Source: Pseudidiomarina terrestris (GTDB lineage Bacteria; Pseudomonadota; Gammaproteobacteria; Enterobacterales; Alteromonadaceae). Taken from it: a DNA stretch of 64,000 bases. A program made the position numbers and the translations under genes. This document shows, in pieces, positions 60,546 to 64,000 of the stretch. The stretch lies in NCBI RefSeq assembly GCF_030466405.1, contig NZ_JAGGJF010000005.1:124001-188000 (forward strand). Direction: 5' to 3'. The notes under the pieces are model-generated. The model was not told where the DNA came from. It searched no databases and worked only from the letters and a program-made list of their open reading frames with translations. Numbering within the stretch: the stretch's first letter is position 1; each line of letters opens with the position of its first letter.

Positions 60546-60555
60546 CAAGCCGGCG
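60534..60555 (+). terminator. GC-rich inverted repeat at the end of the CBS gene
   Basis: CGCCGGC (60534-60540), GTTAACAA, GCCGGCG (60549-60555). It covers the stop codon and has no T-tract. Confidence 0.35.
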
Positions 60556-60605
60556 CTTCACTGTTAAACTCTAGCCTTTCCGCTGATGTAAATGCAGGAC
60601 AGGGC

Positions 60606-63600
60606 GTGCAGACGACGATTCATTTCCCCGCCGACTTACCGGTCGTGCAAGCAAAAACCGAGATCCAGAACGCCATTCGTAACCACCAGGTGGTTATCAT
60701 CGCTGGCGAGACGGGCTCAGGTAAAACCACGCAGTTACCGAAAATGTTGCTGGAACTTGGTTATGGCCGCCAGCATGAGGGGACCTTGATCGGTCACACG
60801 CAGCCACGTCGACTGGCAGCGCGTAGCGTAGCGCAGCGCATTGCCGATGAGTTGCAGACGCCCTTGGGTGAAAAAGTGGGATATAAAGTTCGCTTTCAGG
60901 ACCAGACCGCACCCACGACCTCAATTAAGCTGGTGACCGACGGTATGCTGCTGGCGGAGTTACAAAACGATCGCCTGTTGCGCAAGTACGACGCGCTGAT
61001 TATCGACGAGGCCCATGAACGTAGTCTGAACATTGATTTTATGCTCGGCGTGCTGGCGAGTCTGCTGCCGAAACGCCCAGATCTTAAGCTGGTCATTACC
61101 TCTGCGACCATAGAAACCGAACGCTTTTCGAAGCACTTTAATAACGCCCCGGTGATTTCCGTAAGCGGGCGCACCTATCCTGTCGAGACGCGTTATCGAC
61201 CACTGGAAGGAGAGGACGATAGTGGTGATGTGATTCAGGGCGTGTGTGACGCGGTTCAAGAGCTGTATCGTGAACCCTCTGGCGACATTCTGGTGTTTGG
61301 TTCTGGTGAAAGGGAGATCCGCGATTTCGCAGAAGCACTGAATGAACTGGATTTACCCAATACCGAACTGCTGCCGTTATTCGCGAGGTTGTCCGCCAAT
61401 GAACAAAACCGCGTGTTTCAAAGTCATGGCCAGCGCCGCATCGTCATTGCCACCAATGTTGCCGAAACCTCACTGACTGTGCCGGGTATTCGCTATGTCA
61501 TTGATCCCGGGACCGCACGCATCAGCCGCTACAGTTACCGCACCAAAGTGCAACGCCTGCCGATTGAGAAGATCTCTCAGGCCAGTGCCAACCAGCGTTT
61601 AGGTCGTTGTGGTCGGGTGGCACCGGGTATCTGTATCCGTTTGTACAGTGAAGAAGACTTCCTGCAACGGCCCGAGTACACCGAACCAGAAATATTAAGA
61701 ACTAATCTGGCTGCGGTGATTCTGCAGATGACGTCGGCGCGGCTCGGTGATATCCGCAAGTTTCCCTTTATTGATCGGCCCGATGAGCGCTTTGTCAAAG
61801 ATGGCATGAATCTGCTGCAGGAACTGCATGCCCTGCAGCCCGGCAAAGCTAAGCGGCGTAAAAAAGGGCAGCCCTCAGGACCACAGTTAACCGCGCTCGG
61901 TCGGCAGTTGGCCCAACTGCCGATTGACCCGCGGCTGGCGCGCATGGTGCTGGCAGCGAATGAATTTGGCTGCATTCAGGAAGTGATGGTGATTACCGCG
62001 GCCTTAAGTATCCAGGATCCGCGTGAACGGCCACAAGAAGCCAGGCAAAAGGCGGATGAATTACACCAGCGCTTTCACGATAAGGATTCCGATTTTAATG
62101 GTTACCTGAACTTGTGGAATTATTTGCAGGAACGACAGCGAGAGCTGTCCAAGAGCCAGTTCCGTAAGCAACTGAAATCTGAATTTATCCACTTTTTGCG
62201 GGTTCGCGAATGGCAGGATGTTTACAGTCAGATCCGCCAGACCGTGCGTGGCCTAGGGTACAAAATAAATCAAGAACAAGCCAGTTTTGAAGCGGTGCAT
62301 CGTGCTCTCTTAACCGGTTTACTGTCCCATCTTGGTAATAAGCAGGAAGGCCATGAGTTTTTAGGTGCGCGGAACCGTAAATTTTACGTCTTTCCAGGCT
62401 CTGGCCTGTTTAAGAAGCCACCCAAATGGCTCATGGCTGCGGAACTGGTGGAAACCAGTCGTTTATTTGCCCGGGTAAATGCGCGGATTGAGCCGGAGTG
62501 GATTGAACCTGCTGCCCGGCACCTGGTGAAACACAACTATTTTGAACCGCATTTTTCGAAAAAGTCAGGTTCAGTGGTCGCTGATGAGCAAGTCACCTTG
62601 TATGGTCTCATCATCGTGCCGCGGCGCCGGGTTCAATATGGTCCCGTAGACCCGGTAACGGCCCGGGAAATCTTTATTCGCGATGGCTTAGTTTCGGGCG
62701 CACTGAAACGGCAATTACCTTTTATTCGTCATAACCTGGCCTTAATTGAAGACATCCGTGAGCTGGAAGATAAATCCAGGCGCCGTGATATTCTGGTGGA
62801 CGACGAAGCATTGTTTCACGCCTATGAAGCGCAAGTACCTGCCGGAATCTACAATGAACAGTTGCTTGCCGGTTGGTGGCATAAGGCAGCCAAACAGGAT
62901 CCAAAACTACTGTATTTTGACCGCGGCGACTTGATGGCGCAGGACGCGGGGCACGTGACCGAGCTGGATTACCCCGATACCTGGCAACAAGGCGACGTTA
63001 CCTTACCTTTGAGCTATCACTTTGAACCCAATGACCCTATTGATGGGGTCGCTGTGCATGTACCTTTAACCTTGGTGAATCAACTGCAACCGCAGGGGTT
63101 CGATTGGCAGGTACCGGCACTACGTGAGCAACTGGTGGTGCATTGGATAAAATCTCTACCTAAAAGCTGGCGGCGTCATTTTGTGCCGGCACCGAATTAC
63201 GCGCAGGCGTTTTTGCAAAGCTGTGCTGAAGAAAAAGACCCCGAGGCGCTACTGAAGCGTCCTTTGCTTGAAGTTCTGACCGAGAAGTTACGGCGCATGA
63301 GTGGAGTCACGGTACCGGCAGATGCCTGGGATGCTGCACAGCTTCCGGATTATCTCAAGTTACGTTTTGTCATCGAAGATGAAAAAGGAAACTCCGTTGC
63401 TGACGGTCGTGATTTGCTGGCTTTGCAACAGCGCTTACAGGGTAAAGTTCAACATGCCTTACGGGAGGCCGTTGCGGAGCAACCTGCCGCGCGGGCAGTC
63501 ACAGACTGGCAATTTGGAACTATGCCAGAGCTGCGCGAGCGCCAGCATCGGGGCTATTCTGTCAAAGCTTATCCGGCACTTGAAGTGAGCAAAGAGGGCG

Positions 63601-64000
63601 TTCGCGAAACTCTTTTTGACAAGCCGGAACAGGCACAGTATTCGCACCAGCTGGCCCTGCGTAAGCTGTTGCAGTTGCAGTTACCGTCGCCAGTCCGCTA
63701 CCTGCAGCAGAGCCTGTCGAACAAGGCCAAGCTGGCCATGTATTACAATCCCTGGGGCAAGGTCGACGCGCTTATTGAAGACTGCATTGTTGCGGCTCTG
63801 GATGAATTTATTGTTGCTCAACCCATCCGTAATGAAACAGCGTTCCGCCAGGTAGTAGAGCTGGCCCGTGGCGAGCTGAATGAACGTGTGACAGCGATTG
63901 CACGCCAGGTGGAGCCTTGTTTGGTGCGCTCGCAGAAGATTCGTAAGCAATTGAAAGGGTCCGTGGCCCTTGACCAAATTCAGGCCCACGCAGACATTAA
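60606..64000 (+). CDS. hrpA: ATP-dependent RNA helicase HrpA (5' part, runs off the window)
   Basis: 1131 codons are present from a GTG at 60606 (AGGACAGG upstream) and the frame is still open at the right edge. The nearby ATG at 60592 is out of frame. Walker A GETGSGKT is at 34-41, DEAHERS marks the DEAH box, SAT is in VITSATIETERF, and QRLGRCGRVAPGICIRLYSE is motif VI. Downstream are the OB-fold and the DUF3418 C-terminal region typical of HrpA. The N-terminus is shorter than in E. coli HrpA, which has about 60 more residues before the helicase. HrpA acts on mRNA and on stalled ribosomes. Confidence 0.93.
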   Translation, partial: MQTTIHFPADLPVVQAKTEIQNAIRNHQVVIIAGETGSGKTTQLPKMLLELGYGRQHEGTLIGHTQPRRLAARSVAQRIADELQTPLGEKVGYKVRFQDQTAPTTSIKLVTDGMLLAELQNDRLLRKYDALIIDEAHERSLNIDFMLGVLASLLPKRPDLKLVITSATIETERFSKHFNNAPVISVSGRTYPVETRYRPLEGEDDSGDVIQGVCDAVQELYREPSGDILVFGSGEREIRDFAEALNELDLPNTELLPLFARLSANEQNRVFQSHGQRRIVIATNVAETSLTVPGIRYVIDPGTARISRYSYRTKVQRLPIEKISQASANQRLGRCGRVAPGICIRLYSEEDFLQRPEYTEPEILRTNLAAVILQMTSARLGDIRKFPFIDRPDERFVKDGMNLLQELHALQPGKAKRRKKGQPSGPQLTALGRQLAQLPIDPRLARMVLAANEFGCIQEVMVITAALSIQDPRERPQEARQKADELHQRFHDKDSDFNGYLNLWNYLQERQRELSKSQFRKQLKSEFIHFLRVREWQDVYSQIRQTVRGLGYKINQEQASFEAVHRALLTGLLSHLGNKQEGHEFLGARNRKFYVFPGSGLFKKPPKWLMAAELVETSRLFARVNARIEPEWIEPAARHLVKHNYFEPHFSKKSGSVVADEQVTLYGLIIVPRRRVQYGPVDPVTAREIFIRDGLVSGALKRQLPFIRHNLALIEDIRELEDKSRRRDILVDDEALFHAYEAQVPAGIYNEQLLAGWWHKAAKQDPKLLYFDRGDLMAQDAGHVTELDYPDTWQQGDVTLPLSYHFEPNDPIDGVAVHVPLTLVNQLQPQGFDWQVPALREQLVVHWIKSLPKSWRRHFVPAPNYAQAFLQSCAEEKDPEALLKRPLLEVLTEKLRRMSGVTVPADAWDAAQLPDYLKLRFVIEDEKGNSVADGRDLLALQQRLQGKVQHALREAVAEQPAARAVTDWQFGTMPELRERQHRGYSVKAYPALEVSKEGVRETLFDKPEQAQYSHQLALRKLLQLQLPSPVRYLQQSLSNKAKLAMYYNPWGKVDALIEDCIVAALDEFIVAQPIRNETAFRQVVELARGELNERVTAIARQVEPCLVRSQKIRKQLKGSVALDQIQAHADI

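Noticed and set aside
60592-60789. ATG at 60592 as the hrpA start
   Set aside because: It is out of frame with the helicase; the frame of Walker A leads back to GTG at 60606.

Overview
The window looks like a chromosome segment of a free-living, probably marine gammaproteobacterium, most likely from the Alteromonadales (an Idiomarinaceae/Alteromonadaceae-type genome). The reasons are the gene order thrS-infC-rpmI-rplT-pheS-pheT-ihfA, an infC gene with an AUU start, a hexR-zwf-pgl-edd-eda Entner-Doudoroff block with a HexR operator, Fur- and NsrR-like operators, DUF3080 beside riboflavin synthase, and HrpA and SbcB at the right end. The genus is an inference; no rRNA or taxonomic marker was compared.

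Region 1 (1-2.2 kb): the end of an unknown protein, a NERD-domain protein with a zinc finger, a cold-shock-domain/DUF1294 membrane protein and a tiny GntR-type DNA-binding protein, all on +. Region 2 (2.4-10.0 kb) is the accessory part: AT-richer, every gene on the minus strand, long noncoding gaps, and poorly characterised products (DUF4160, a large membrane protein, a SLATT-type two-TM protein, cysteine-rich and membrane proteins, a 42-residue basic protein, DUF429, a GIY-YIG-like protein). It contains one near-canonical integron attC site (6573-6655), two degenerate ones, cassette-style boundaries just upstream of ribosome binding sites, a diverged ~200 bp direct repeat and a family of GTCCG palindromes. 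I read it as an integron cassette cluster without a visible integrase.

Region 3 (10.2-19.5 kb): a Ca2+/cation antiporter, then hexR divergent from zwf-pgl-edd-eda, which takes glucose-6-phosphate to pyruvate and glyceraldehyde-3-phosphate, followed by an APC transporter. Region 4 (19.5-29 kb): a cold-shock protein, a flavodoxin-fold reductase, DUF488, a CurA-like reductase, tRNA-Val(GAC), nsrR with a divergent small membrane gene, a MoxR ATPase/VWA pair, a Fur-box-preceded periplasmic protein, and the DUF3080 and ribE genes whose start codons touch. Region 5 (29-36 kb): the translation operon from thrS to ihfA.

Region 6 (36-46.7 kb): a photo-oxidative stress block. A ChrR-type zinc anti-sigma factor and its ECF sigma factor (minus strand) face a long + strand run: DUF523/DUF1722, CPD photolyase, an NTF2-like protein, an SDR, an FAD oxidoreductase, DUF1365, a cyclopropane-fatty-acid-synthase-like methyltransferase, DUF2878, a chalcone-isomerase-like protein and DUF3833. 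This gene set is known from singlet-oxygen regulons and suggests membrane lipid methylation or oxidation linked to DNA photorepair. Region 7 (46.7-50.6 kb): an Ala/Lys-rich protein, then a Nif3-like protein, CmoM, a diacylglycerol-kinase-like protein and a beta-hydroxyacid dehydrogenase in one overlapping operon. Region 8 (50.6-64 kb): DUF1329 divergent from a YCF48-like protein and an RND/MMPL transporter, a GMC oxidoreductase coupled to sbcB, an exported isoaspartyl peptidase/asparaginase, a CBS-domain protein and the first 1131 codons of hrpA, which runs off the right edge.
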